64,000 nucleotides of DNA from Microbacterium schleiferi (lineage in GTDB: Bacteria; Actinomycetota; Actinomycetes; Actinomycetales; Microbacteriaceae), in contig NZ_CP064760.1 in the NCBI RefSeq assembly GCF_015565955.1, positions 248,001-312,000 on the forward strand. Direction: 5' to 3'. Of this stretch, positions 17,456-25,450 are shown one piece after another (position 1 is the first letter of the stretch; the number at the start of each line of letters is the position of its first letter). The translations under genes were made by a program, and so were the position numbers. The notes under the pieces were generated by a model that made no database searches, had not been told where the DNA came from, and saw only the letters and a program-made list of their open reading frames with translations.

Positions 17456-18069
17456 GATGTCTCCTCAGAGGTCTCGGGCGGCTGCAGGCCGCGGTAGATG
17501 TCGGCGAGCTCGGTGCCCCACGTGGTGGCCCCGGCAGGGCTGAGCGGGTCGGCGCCGAGGGCCTCGGTGATGGGCTCGCGCAAGATCAGAACCGCGAGGT
17601 CGTGGGTGGTCAGCACCACGGCGCGCGCTCGCGGATCGGATGCGTCGGTGAGTACTCCCGCCCGAACCATGGCATCGACGGTGCGTCGACCGGCCGCGTA
17701 GAGCTCGCGGAACAGGGCGCGTCCGCTGTCGCCACCGTCCACCAGCATCCGCAGCAGGTAGCGGGGGATCGGCGAATCGGCGCCGAGTCTGTCGAGGAGT
17801 GCGGCAGCGAGGGAGTCCTGGGCGCCGGCGTCGAGGAGGTCGTCGCTGACGAGTTCGGACAGGGCGGCTGTCACCGTGGCGGTGACGTGGGCGTTGACCG
17901 CGTCGCGCACGCCATCCATGGACCCGTAGTGACGGATGAGGAGGGCGGGGGAGACTTCGGCGGCGGCGGCGATGTCGCGCACGGTGGTCGCGGCACCGCC
18001 GGGCCGGGCGATCAACGCGAGGGCGGTGTCGCGGATCCGCAGTGCGCGGACGGTGGTCGGAGGAGCCAT
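17452..18069 (-). CDS. TetR-family regulator
   Basis: The 205-residue repressor has an N-terminal HTH (TTVRDIAAAAEVSPALLIRH, residues about 28-47). The C-terminal half is the ligand and dimer domain. A perfect 16-bp palindrome lies at 18079-18094, 10 bp upstream of the ATG, which strongly suggests autorepression. Its stop overlaps the start of the DUF1295 membrane protein, the likely regulated partner. Confidence 0.88.
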   Translation of the reverse strand: MAPPTTVRALRIRDTALALIARPGGAATTVRDIAAAAEVSPALLIRHYGSMDGVRDAVNAHVTATVTAALSELVSDDLLDAGAQDSLAAALLDRLGADSPIPRYLLRMLVDGGDSGRALFRELYAAGRRTVDAMVRAGVLTDASDPRARAVVLTTHDLAVLILREPITEALGADPLSPAGATTWGTELADIYRGLQPPETSEETS

Positions 18070-18078
18070 GCTCCTATT

Positions 18079-18094
18079 GTAAACATATGTTTAC
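18079..18094. promoter_or_regulatory. Perfect palindromic operator for the adjacent TetR
   Basis: GTAAACATATGTTTAC is a perfect 16-bp palindrome, AT-rich in a GC-rich background, 10 bp upstream of the TetR ATG. Position and symmetry are those of a TetR autoregulatory operator. Binding is inferred. Confidence 0.75.
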
Positions 18095-18274
18095 TTTTCT
18101 GGTGGCAGAGGCGACCCACCGCGCGCTCGGCATCCTTGCGGGGACGCGATCATCGAGCACGTGCGCCGTCAGGTTCACTCCTGTGAACTCGGCCGCGGCC
18201 TGGTGCCTGCATCTCGTCACTTCGTCTGGCGCAGCGGGGAGATGAACGAGCCCGTGTCGGCGCTGTGGCCCTCG

Positions 18275-18775
18275 CTACTGGTCGCGCTCGGCGTGGGATC
18301 GGTAGACCGCCGCGGCGCGCTCGAGATAGGCCGTGATCGCGGCCTGTTCCTCATCCGAGAAGCCCGCGAGGACTGTTTCGAGGTCGGCGAGCAGGGGGAC
18401 GAGCAGGTCGAAGGCGCGCGCTCGTGACGTGTCACTCGGGACGACGAGGATGCTGCGCCTGTCGCTCGGGTGAGGTTCGCGGGTCACGTGACCGAGGTCG
18501 ACCAGACGATCGATGGCTGTCGTGGTTGCTGTCGTGGAGATTCCGAGACGGCGAGCGAGCCCGGTGGGGGCTGTCGGGCCCGTGGTGAGCAGGTGTTGCA
18601 TCGCTGCGAGATCGGTGGCATTCACCGAGAGGTCGTCTTGAAGCGACTCGCGAAAGAGATCGGTGGCATCAACGAGATCGCGAAGCAGTTGGGTTGCTCG
18701 ATGGACCGGCGGGCCCGGGTGTCCCGTCCCCGCGGGCAGGTCCTCGCGCGGCACCACCGGCTGGTCTGTATCCAC
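18275..18775 (-). CDS. MarR-family regulator
   Basis: The 166-residue winged-helix regulator carries PTGLARRLGISTTATTTAID (recognition region, near residue 70) and HPSDRRSILV (wing). The GTG at 18775 (VDTDQPVV) is preferred because upstream in-frame residues are non-homologous; a longer form from 18874 is possible. It is divergent from the MMPL exporter gene with a 110-bp shared promoter region holding inverted repeats, so it probably represses that exporter. Confidence 0.85.
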   Translation of the reverse strand: MDTDQPVVPREDLPAGTGHPGPPVHRATQLLRDLVDATDLFRESLQDDLSVNATDLAAMQHLLTTGPTAPTGLARRLGISTTATTTAIDRLVDLGHVTREPHPSDRRSILVVPSDTSRARAFDLLVPLLADLETVLAGFSDEEQAAITAYLERAAAVYRSHAERDQ

Positions 18776-18812
18776 GCTCTCATCGTACGCGCATTTACTG
18801 TAAGCTCCCGGG

Positions 18813-18838
18813 TAACTAGTTTCTCTAGCAATAGAGCT
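18813..18838. promoter_or_regulatory. Candidate MarR operator in the marR-MMPL divergent promoter
   Basis: The segment holds overlapping palindromes: AACTAGTT (18814-18821), an imperfect repeat TAACTAG-TTTCT-CTAGCAA, and CTCTA-GCAA-TAGAG. It is AT-rich and centred about 60 bp before the MMPL start, where a MarR repressor would block both promoters. Assignment is by position and symmetry only. Confidence 0.5.
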
Positions 18839-18885
18839 GACACAGCCGTGAACCGCATATCCGGTATCGGACAAGGGGAATGACC

Positions 18886-21003
18886 ATGGATGCCTTCCTT
18901 CGCTTCATCACTGCTGCGCGAACCTCGTGGATCGTGCTGGTGCTCGCTGCACTCGCGGTCGGCGGGGTCTTCGCCTTGGCCGGAGGCGAGGAATCGGACA
19001 CTGCACCATCGGTTGGTCTCCCTGACTCTGCGGAATCGGTTCGCGCGCAGGCACTCCTCGAGGAGTTCCCGAGTGCCGACTCGACCTCGGCGATCCTCGT
19101 GTTTGCTTCAGAGAGTGGTGAACTCTCGGACGAGGACCTCGCCGAGATCAACGCGAAAGCCTTCGACGCCCTGGCCGACTTCACCCCCGACGGCTTCGTG
19201 CCGCCCGCCCAGGTCTCCGAGGACGGCGACGTCGCGTTCCTGGTTGTTCCCCTCGAGCCCGAAGAGGATGTCGCGGCACAGACGGAACGGGCGCAGGAAC
19301 TGCGGGATGCGGCATCCGCCGACCTGAGCGATGATGTGCGGGTTTACCTGACCGGCGCCGAAGGCTTCGAGGTCGACATCGCAGCAGTCTTCGCGGGCGC
19401 CGACTTCACCCTGCTGCTGACGACGGTCATCGTCGTGGCCGTGCTGCTTCTGGTCACCTACCGCAGCCCGTGGCTGTGGCTCGTGCCGCTGACGGTCATC
19501 GGTGTCGCCGACGCGACAGCCGGAATCATCGCCCGTCAGGTCGCGGCGGCCGTCGGCATCGCGCTGGATGCCTCGATCACCGGCATCCTGTCGGTGTTGG
19601 TCTTCGGCGCGGGCACGAACTACGCGCTGCTGCTGATCGCCCGCTATCGCGATGAACTGCGGTTGCATGAGGATCGGCGCGAAGCGATGCGGCGTGCCCT
19701 CCGGGGCGCCGGCCCGGCGATCATCGCGAGCGGCACGACCGTCGCTCTGGCGCTTGCATCACTGCTCCTGGGCGAACTGGCCGGCAACCGCGCTCTGGGC
19801 TTTGCCTGCGCGGTCGGCATCATCGTGGCGATGGCCTTCGCCCTGATCGTTCTCCCGGCGGCCCTTGTCCTGTTCGGCCGCGGTCTCTTCTGGCCCTACA
19901 TCCCGCGTTTCGGATCGCCCGACGCGATCTCACGGAGCCCGTGGGGCAAGCTCGGTCGCGCCGTCTCGAAGCGTCCCATCGTCGTCGCTCTCTCGGGCGT
20001 TGCCGTGCTCGGCGTGCTGGCTTCCGGGGTGCTCTTTGTGCAGACAGGTCTGTCGCAGAACGACCGATTCCGGCAGACGCCCGAAGCCGTGCAGGGGCAA
20101 GAGATCCTCGCCGACGCTTTCTCGGCCGGGGCAACCTCTCCCGCGTTCGTCGTCGCGCCCATCGACGAGGCCGACGAAACCGTCGCCGCGCTCGACGGCA
20201 TTGACGGGGTCGATTCGGCTGCCGTCACCGAAGAAGCCGGTGATCTGGTGCGCATCGATGTCGTCCTGGGGGCAAGCGCCGAAACCGAAGAAGCGTTCGC
20301 GACGATCGAGACGATCCGCGGGGAACTCGACGACGTGGGCTCCGGTGAGGCGCTCGTCGGCGGCCTGGACTCCCAGGCTCTGGATGTCGCCGACGCGCAG
20401 GCCCGTGATCAGGCTCTGTTGATTCCGCTGATCCTGGTTCTGGTCCTGATCGTTCTCGTCATCCTGCTGCGCGCCCTGCTTGCTCCCGTGCTGCTTCTGG
20501 TGGCCGTCGTGATCAGCTATTTCTCTGCGGTCGGCGCGAGCTGGTGGCTCTTCCAGACCCCGCTGTTCGGTTTCCCCGCGATCGACAACAACGTGCTGCT
20601 GTTCAGCTTCCTCTTCCTTGTCGCCCTCGGAGTGGACTACAGCATCTTCCTCGTGACCCGCGCGAAGGAGGAGGCCGATCACCTCGGTATCACGCAGGGG
20701 ATGATTCGCGCGCTCGCCGCAACCGGTGCGGTGATCACCAGTGCCGGCATCCTGCTGGCTGCCGTGTTCGCCGTGCTGGGTGTGCTGCCGCTGATCACCC
20801 TCACGCAGATCGGTGTCATCGTCTGCATCGGTGTGCTGATCGACACCCTGCTGGTTCGGACGGTGATCGTGCCGGCCATGGCCTTCATCGCGAAGGACCG
20901 GTTCTGGTGGCCGCGCAAGCCGGCGCTCACCGACGCTCACGCTCGGGAGCAGGGAGCGGATGCCCTGGCTTCCGCGGCTTCCTCGCCGGAGCGGTCAGCC
21001 TGA
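18886..21003 (+). CDS. MMPL/RND-family exporter
   Basis: The 705-residue inner-membrane transporter has two repeated halves, each with one N-terminal membrane segment, an extracytoplasmic loop and about five further helices. Landmarks are VTYRSPWLWLVPLTVIGVAD, GAGTNYALLLIARYRDELR (GTNY-type motif, near residue 245) and the second-half equivalent LGVDYSIFLVTRAKEEAD. The ATG at 18886 is chosen over 18880 because AAGGGGA is correctly spaced from it. Actinobacterial MMPL proteins export lipids, drugs or siderophores. The adjacent divergent MarR suggests inducible efflux. Its end overlaps a converging TetR gene by 9 bp. Confidence 0.88.
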   Translation: MDAFLRFITAARTSWIVLVLAALAVGGVFALAGGEESDTAPSVGLPDSAESVRAQALLEEFPSADSTSAILVFASESGELSDEDLAEINAKAFDALADFTPDGFVPPAQVSEDGDVAFLVVPLEPEEDVAAQTERAQELRDAASADLSDDVRVYLTGAEGFEVDIAAVFAGADFTLLLTTVIVVAVLLLVTYRSPWLWLVPLTVIGVADATAGIIARQVAAAVGIALDASITGILSVLVFGAGTNYALLLIARYRDELRLHEDRREAMRRALRGAGPAIIASGTTVALALASLLLGELAGNRALGFACAVGIIVAMAFALIVLPAALVLFGRGLFWPYIPRFGSPDAISRSPWGKLGRAVSKRPIVVALSGVAVLGVLASGVLFVQTGLSQNDRFRQTPEAVQGQEILADAFSAGATSPAFVVAPIDEADETVAALDGIDGVDSAAVTEEAGDLVRIDVVLGASAETEEAFATIETIRGELDDVGSGEALVGGLDSQALDVADAQARDQALLIPLILVLVLIVLVILLRALLAPVLLLVAVVISYFSAVGASWWLFQTPLFGFPAIDNNVLLFSFLFLVALGVDYSIFLVTRAKEEADHLGITQGMIRALAATGAVITSAGILLAAVFAVLGVLPLITLTQIGVIVCIGVLIDTLLVRTVIVPAMAFIAKDRFWWPRKPALTDAHAREQGADALASAASSPERSA

Positions 21004-21645
21004 CGTCAGGATCAGATGAACCGTATCGGCGAGGCGTCCGAGCAGTTCATCCCCGTCAACGTCGCTCTCGGGGCTGACCGTTGCCGCGACGCCGAGGCCG
21101 AGGTAGCGCACGCTCAGGCTGTAGAAGACTTCGAAGGCCCAGTCCGCGCGTGCCTCGGTCAGCGCACGGTTGTGCTCGTCGGCTGCGGCCAGAAGGGCGC
21201 CGACGAAGACTGCCTGCCCCGCATCGCCAGACTGACGCCCCCGTGCGCTGATGGCGGGATCCTCGACGCCGAGCAGGAAGAACGGCGACAGCAGCTCGCG
21301 GTTCTGCCGCAGGATCTCGGCGTACGCGGTCACGATCGCGGTTGTGGCCTGTTCGAAATCCGCGGCGCCCGCCCCCGCGGTGCTGACGCGATCCTCGGTT
21401 TCGGTGTCGAGGCGATCGAACTCTTCGCTCTGGACAGCTCTCAGCAGGTCGGCTTTGCTCGCAACTCGGCCATAGATGGAGCCGACAGATAGACCAGCGG
21501 CGGCGGCGACCTCGGCGATGGAGAATTGTCCGTTGCCGCGTTCCTGGAGGAGCTGTAGTACCGCGGAGCGCACTTTCGCGAAGGAGTCGCGGCTGCGGCG
21601 CTGCTTCGGCTCAGCCACCCCGTTGACGGTCGATCGTGTCGCCAT
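20995..21645 (-). CDS. TetR-family regulator
   Basis: The 216-residue protein has the HTH FSIAEVAAAAGLSVGSIYGR at about residues 40-59 after a basic arm (KQRRSRDSF). The second of two adjacent ATGs (21645) is chosen because GGAG lies 5 bases upstream. It converges with the MMPL gene (9-bp overlap) and lies 57 bp downstream of the GH39-like gene, so it may be co-transcribed with the GH39-like/FAD monooxygenase pair. The ligand is unknown. Confidence 0.85.
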   Translation of the reverse strand: MATRSTVNGVAEPKQRRSRDSFAKVRSAVLQLLQERGNGQFSIAEVAAAAGLSVGSIYGRVASKADLLRAVQSEEFDRLDTETEDRVSTAGAGAADFEQATTAIVTAYAEILRQNRELLSPFFLLGVEDPAISARGRQSGDAGQAVFVGALLAAADEHNRALTEARADWAFEVFYSLSVRYLGLGVAATVSPESDVDGDELLGRLADTVHLILTSG

Positions 21646-21702
21646 CATCGCTCCGTTTCGCGTGTCGTCTCTCGTCGGGAGTGTAACCACCAGCTCTCGC
21701 GC

Positions 21703-23180
21703 CTACCGCTCCTGCACCTCGACCAGGAACACGGAGTGAGGTGCGAGCTCGAGGTCGAGCTGGAGCGCGCCCCCGTCCGAAACGATCACATCGCGGGGGG
21801 CGTCGACCGCTCCTGCCGATGAGGTGCACGTGACGGCCACGGCGCGCCCGGTCCAGGGGAGGTTCGTCATCTCGATGCGGGCGGACCTCACTCCCGCCGA
21901 TGCCAGGTCGCGGCGTTGCGGCGGCAGGGTGAGGCCGAGTTCGATGCGCTGCTCCCCGATCGGGATACGGAAGGTGAACCGGTCCTCCGCTCGCTCGGTG
22001 AGCGCTGTATCGGGGGCGACGTAGTTGGCCACGAGGAGGCGCACCGTCTCTCCGTCGCGGCTTGCCGCACAGGCCAGACCCGACTCGTCGCCGCCGGTGA
22101 CGGCAAGCCGGCGTCCCATCAGCGCACGCCCAGCCATCGCGAGCGCGCGGGAGCGTTCGTCGGGACTGCCGTCGGCCGCGCCGACTCCCCCGGGATCGAC
22201 GAAGCCGTAGTGCGGATCGAGTCCGGTGTCGGCCCGGAAGAAGAAGGCATGGTCGATCACGGTGTCCTGGAGGTAGATCGCCGTCGCCGCCTGGAATGCG
22301 CCCTTCTCTGCCGCGGGAGCGGTGCTGCTGGGAACGGCGAGGTAGTTCCAATAGCTCAGTGTCAGGTCGGTATCGGTGAACCCGTAGCGATCGAGCAGCG
22401 CGCGGAGCTGCTCGGATACGTACCGGTAGTCGAGGGGGTCGCGGCTGCCGTCGGTGAACCAGAGGAAAGAGAAGAAGTCCAGCGGCAGGTCGTTCGTACG
22501 CACGAACTCGAGGAAGCCTTCCCGGTACGGTGCGTCGAGCTCAAGGGGGAAGGCCGTGGCAGGCCCCCGACCGTCAGCGTGGGGTCTACGCGATGCACCG
22601 CCTCGCAGAACGCCCGGTACATCGCGTAAAACTCCTCGGGCCGTCCCGCGAAGTGCAGCGGTCCGAAGTCGGGCTGATCGCCGAACTCATAGATGCGGAT
22701 GGGCGTGGTCGGGCCCCCGGCCCACCCCTGCGAGTAGTGGCGCACGATGTGCTCCACTACGCGGCCGTACACCTCGACATCCTCGGCCGGCAGCTTGTTC
22801 GAGGGGATCGAACTGGCGACCGTGAACATGACCTCGGCACCGATCGACTGCACCGCTTCCACCCACTGGTCGGTTGCCGCGAAGTTGTAGCTCGCGGGAT
22901 CGTCGACGTCGGCGCTCCAGTCGGGGAAGAGGCTCGTCGGGTTGTTGCGCGTGTCGAGGCGCGAGACCCAGTCGAACGAGCGCACCACCGTCACTCCCGC
23001 CTCGCGCCACAGGGGCGTCATGTCCGGGAACTGGGGGTAGCCCTCGACGGGTCCGGGGATGCCGCCGACACCATTCAGCTGTCGGAACGAGCTCTCGTCG
23101 CCGACGTCGACGACAAAGGTTCGGGTGGATGAATCCGCTGCAGCAGTGACGGCGGGGGATGAGTCATCAGTGTGCGACAC
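21703..23180 (-). pseudogene. GH39-like glycosidase-fold protein, frameshifted and lacking canonical catalytic Glu
   Basis: Two frames join into one protein of about 492 residues resembling GH39 beta-xylosidases: a TIM-barrel half with YNFAATDQWVEAVQSIGAEV near residue 98 and a beta-sandwich C-terminus. The break is at the C5 run 22564-22568; one added base gives the family motif TVGGPATA. At the acid/base position the usual W-N-E-P reads G-D-Q-P (residues 167-170). At the nucleophile position the usual T-E-W-N reads S-Y-W-N (coding bases near 22345). Both catalytic Glu are therefore absent, suggesting a non-hydrolytic or differently acting protein. The GTG at 23180 has GAGGAG upstream. It lies just after a FAD monooxygenase gene. 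Confidence 0.65.
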
Positions 23181-23218
23181 GCGTGGCTCCTCGGTCGTGG
23201 CGGGGTGGGTGCGGTCGT

Positions 23219-24382
23219 TCAGTACGGCATCCGCAGGAGGCGATTGGCGTACTCGTTCGCGATCGGTTCGTCGCGGCGGAGGTACTCGACCCGATCGCGG
23301 TAGGTCTCTGGTGTCACCGAGTCGAACTCCTCGAGCATCGATTCGATGGAGCGATCGTGGACGGCGCGCACGCGCGGCAGGCGACGTTTCATGACGTTCA
23401 GCTGCGCATCGACGAGCGACTGATCCTTCGCGAGCTCCTGGGCCAAGACGACTCCGTCCTCGATGCTCATCGCTGCGCCGGACCCGAGGTAGGGCGTCAT
23501 GGCGTGCGCGGCGTCGCCCATGATCATCACGCGGCCGCGGAACCACGGGTAGGGCACCCACACTGTTGAGTAGGGCGTGTAGGCGACGTTCTCGGAGTGT
23601 CGAACGTCCTCGAGCGCGTCGGCCAGGAACTCGGATCCTCGGGTGAGCGCGCCGGCTCGATCATGCATGATCTCGGCCATCTGGGCGGTGTCGTAGCGGG
23701 GGCGCCCGTCCTCGGCGACGGTGAGAACCATGTACATCGTGTCTTCCGACAGTGGTGTGAGCATGATCTTGCCGCCGTAGCCCTGGCAGATGATCGGCTG
23801 CATGAGCTTGCGTCGATTCGGCAGGGCCGCGCGCCACGCGACGCCGCCCACCGGCCGGGGAGCGTACTTCTGACCGAAGTGATCGTGGCGAATCTGCGAG
23901 TTGATGCCGTCGAAGCCGAGAACCAGGTCGTACTCGCCGCGGTCGCCGGTGCTGAAGGTGGCGGAGACCGTGCTGTCGTCCTGCGTCAGCTCCGTCACGG
24001 TCGTGCTCATCCGGATGGTGCAGCCCAGGTCCAGAGCGTGCTGGGCAGCCATCTCGAGAAAGGCCACTCGCGCCATCGTCACGCAGCCCGGGAGGCCTTC
24101 ATCCTGCGTCCCGTAGCTCATGTTGCTCAGGAAGTTGCCGTCGGCGTCGTAGTTGTCGATCCCGGGAGCAGGATGTCCGAGCTCGAGGAACTTCTCCAGC
24201 AATCCGATCTCGCGCAACGCGCGCAACCCGTTGATGCGGAGCCCGAACCCGACGCCGGCGACGCTGTTGTCCGGCTTGACGTCGATGACATCGACGTGCG
24301 CGCCGATGCGGGCGAGGGCCGAGGCTGTCGTCAAACCGCCGATACCGGCACCGACGATCAGGATCTTCATCGGTTCTGCCAT
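23219..24382 (-). CDS. FAD-dependent monooxygenase (PHBH/UbiH-like)
   Basis: The 387-residue flavoprotein hydroxylates small, often aromatic, substrates with NAD(P)H and O2. It carries the FAD-binding ILIVGAGIGGLTTASAL near residue 8, the DG motif LGFDGINSQIR near 165 and the GD motif IMGDAAHAMTPYLGSGAAM near 290. The ATG at 24382 follows GAGGAAA. An inverted repeat at 24444-24465 upstream may be its operator. The GH39-like gene follows after 38 bp and a TetR gene after that, suggesting an inducible unit of three genes. Confidence 0.87.
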   Translation of the reverse strand: MAEPMKILIVGAGIGGLTTASALARIGAHVDVIDVKPDNSVAGVGFGLRINGLRALREIGLLEKFLELGHPAPGIDNYDADGNFLSNMSYGTQDEGLPGCVTMARVAFLEMAAQHALDLGCTIRMSTTVTELTQDDSTVSATFSTGDRGEYDLVLGFDGINSQIRHDHFGQKYAPRPVGGVAWRAALPNRRKLMQPIICQGYGGKIMLTPLSEDTMYMVLTVAEDGRPRYDTAQMAEIMHDRAGALTRGSEFLADALEDVRHSENVAYTPYSTVWVPYPWFRGRVMIMGDAAHAMTPYLGSGAAMSIEDGVVLAQELAKDQSLVDAQLNVMKRRLPRVRAVHDRSIESMLEEFDSVTPETYRDRVEYLRRDEPIANEYANRLLRMPY

Positions 24383-24443
24383 GGCATTTCCTCTCTGAGC
24401 AGCCGTCGGGGTACTCGGCCAGCGAAAACGGGTTGGTTATTCG

Positions 24444-24465
24444 AATCCGAGTGATAGTTCGGATT
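24444..24465. promoter_or_regulatory. Inverted repeat upstream of the FAD monooxygenase gene
   Basis: AATCCGA (24444-24450) and TCGGATT (24459-24465) form a perfect 7-bp inverted repeat with an 8-base spacer, about 60 bp before the monooxygenase start, in AT-richer sequence. It is a candidate operator for the downstream TetR regulator; this is unproven. Confidence 0.5.
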
Positions 24466-24621
24466 TACAACCTAACGGTCGCCAGGAGGGATGCGCAAGA
24501 GGCCCCGGCCTTCTCGCAGAGACTGTCGGCCAGCATCCAGCGGCGCCCGCGGCAGCGCCGGGTACGTCCGCGGGGGACGAGCCTCCGGTAGCGTGCCGAT
24601 GGTGACCATCGAAGACCTGCC

Positions 24622-25356
24622 GTGCCGGAGCTGAGCGCGCTCGCGTGGGTCGCACTCGCGACCGGCGCCGTGGTCATCGGGCTGTCAAAGGCAGCGTTGC
24701 CCGGAGCCGGGACGATCGCCGTGGTCTTGTTCGCTGCCGCGCTCCCGGCCAAACAGTCCACCGGGACGATTCTGCTGCTGCTGATCGTCGGTGACGCCCT
24801 GGCGTTGCTGGCTTACCGGCGGCACGCCGACGTACGGGCCCTCCTGCGGCTCATCCCCACGGTCATTGCGGGGATCCTCGTGGGCACCCTGTTCCTGGCG
24901 TTCGCGTCGGATCAGTGGGTGAGGCGGACGATCGGGGTCATTCTGCTCGTGGTGATCGCCGTGACACTCTGGCGCAGATGGCGCACGGATGACGCCGCCG
25001 TGCCCGGCGCGGCAGCCGCGGGCTTCTACGGTGTGCTGGGCGGGTTCACGACGATGGTCGCCAACGCCGCAGGCCCCGTCATGTCGATGTACTTCCTCGC
25101 CGCGCGGCTGCCGGTGCAGGTGTTCCTCGGCACTGCAGCGTGGTTCTTCGCGGCGGTGAACGTCGCGAAGGTTCCGTTCTCGATCGGTCTGGGACTCATC
25201 ACCCCGTCCGGGCTGCTGATCGATGTGATCCTTGTGCCCGCGGTCGTCGTCGGCGCGCTGGTCGGCAGGCGTATCGCCTCCGTCATCAGCCAACGCCTGT
25301 TCGAACAGACCGTGATCGTTCTGACCGTCGTAGGAGCCGTGTACCTGCTCGTGTGA
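24622..25356 (+). CDS. TauE/SafE-family sulfite/anion exporter
   Basis: The 244-residue integral membrane protein has about seven to eight hydrophobic segments. It carries the family start GLSKAALPGAGTI near residue 20 and the second-repeat motif GFTTMVANAAGPVMSMYFL near 150. TauE/SafE proteins export sulfite, sulfonates or organic anions. The GTG at 24622 fits, though an ATG at 24599 in another frame lies just upstream. It precedes the MmsA gene by 94 bp and could export a product of the second island. Confidence 0.82.
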   Translation: MPELSALAWVALATGAVVIGLSKAALPGAGTIAVVLFAAALPAKQSTGTILLLLIVGDALALLAYRRHADVRALLRLIPTVIAGILVGTLFLAFASDQWVRRTIGVILLVVIAVTLWRRWRTDDAAVPGAAAAGFYGVLGGFTTMVANAAGPVMSMYFLAARLPVQVFLGTAAWFFAAVNVAKVPFSIGLGLITPSGLLIDVILVPAVVVGALVGRRIASVISQRLFEQTVIVLTVVGAVYLLV

Positions 25357-25450
25357 TGCGCGGGAAGCGCATGCCGGTGTGGCATCCGCACTCGCTAGGC
25401 GTGACAGATTGTCGATCGGCTCGCTGTGGTGGTTGGCCTAGCCTGACGAC

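Noticed and set aside
24599..24634. Ninth frameshift or leader peptide at the TauE/SafE start
   Set aside because: An ATG frame of 11 codons overlaps the start, but there is no homopolymer and no family conservation upstream; the GTG at 24622 is adequate.
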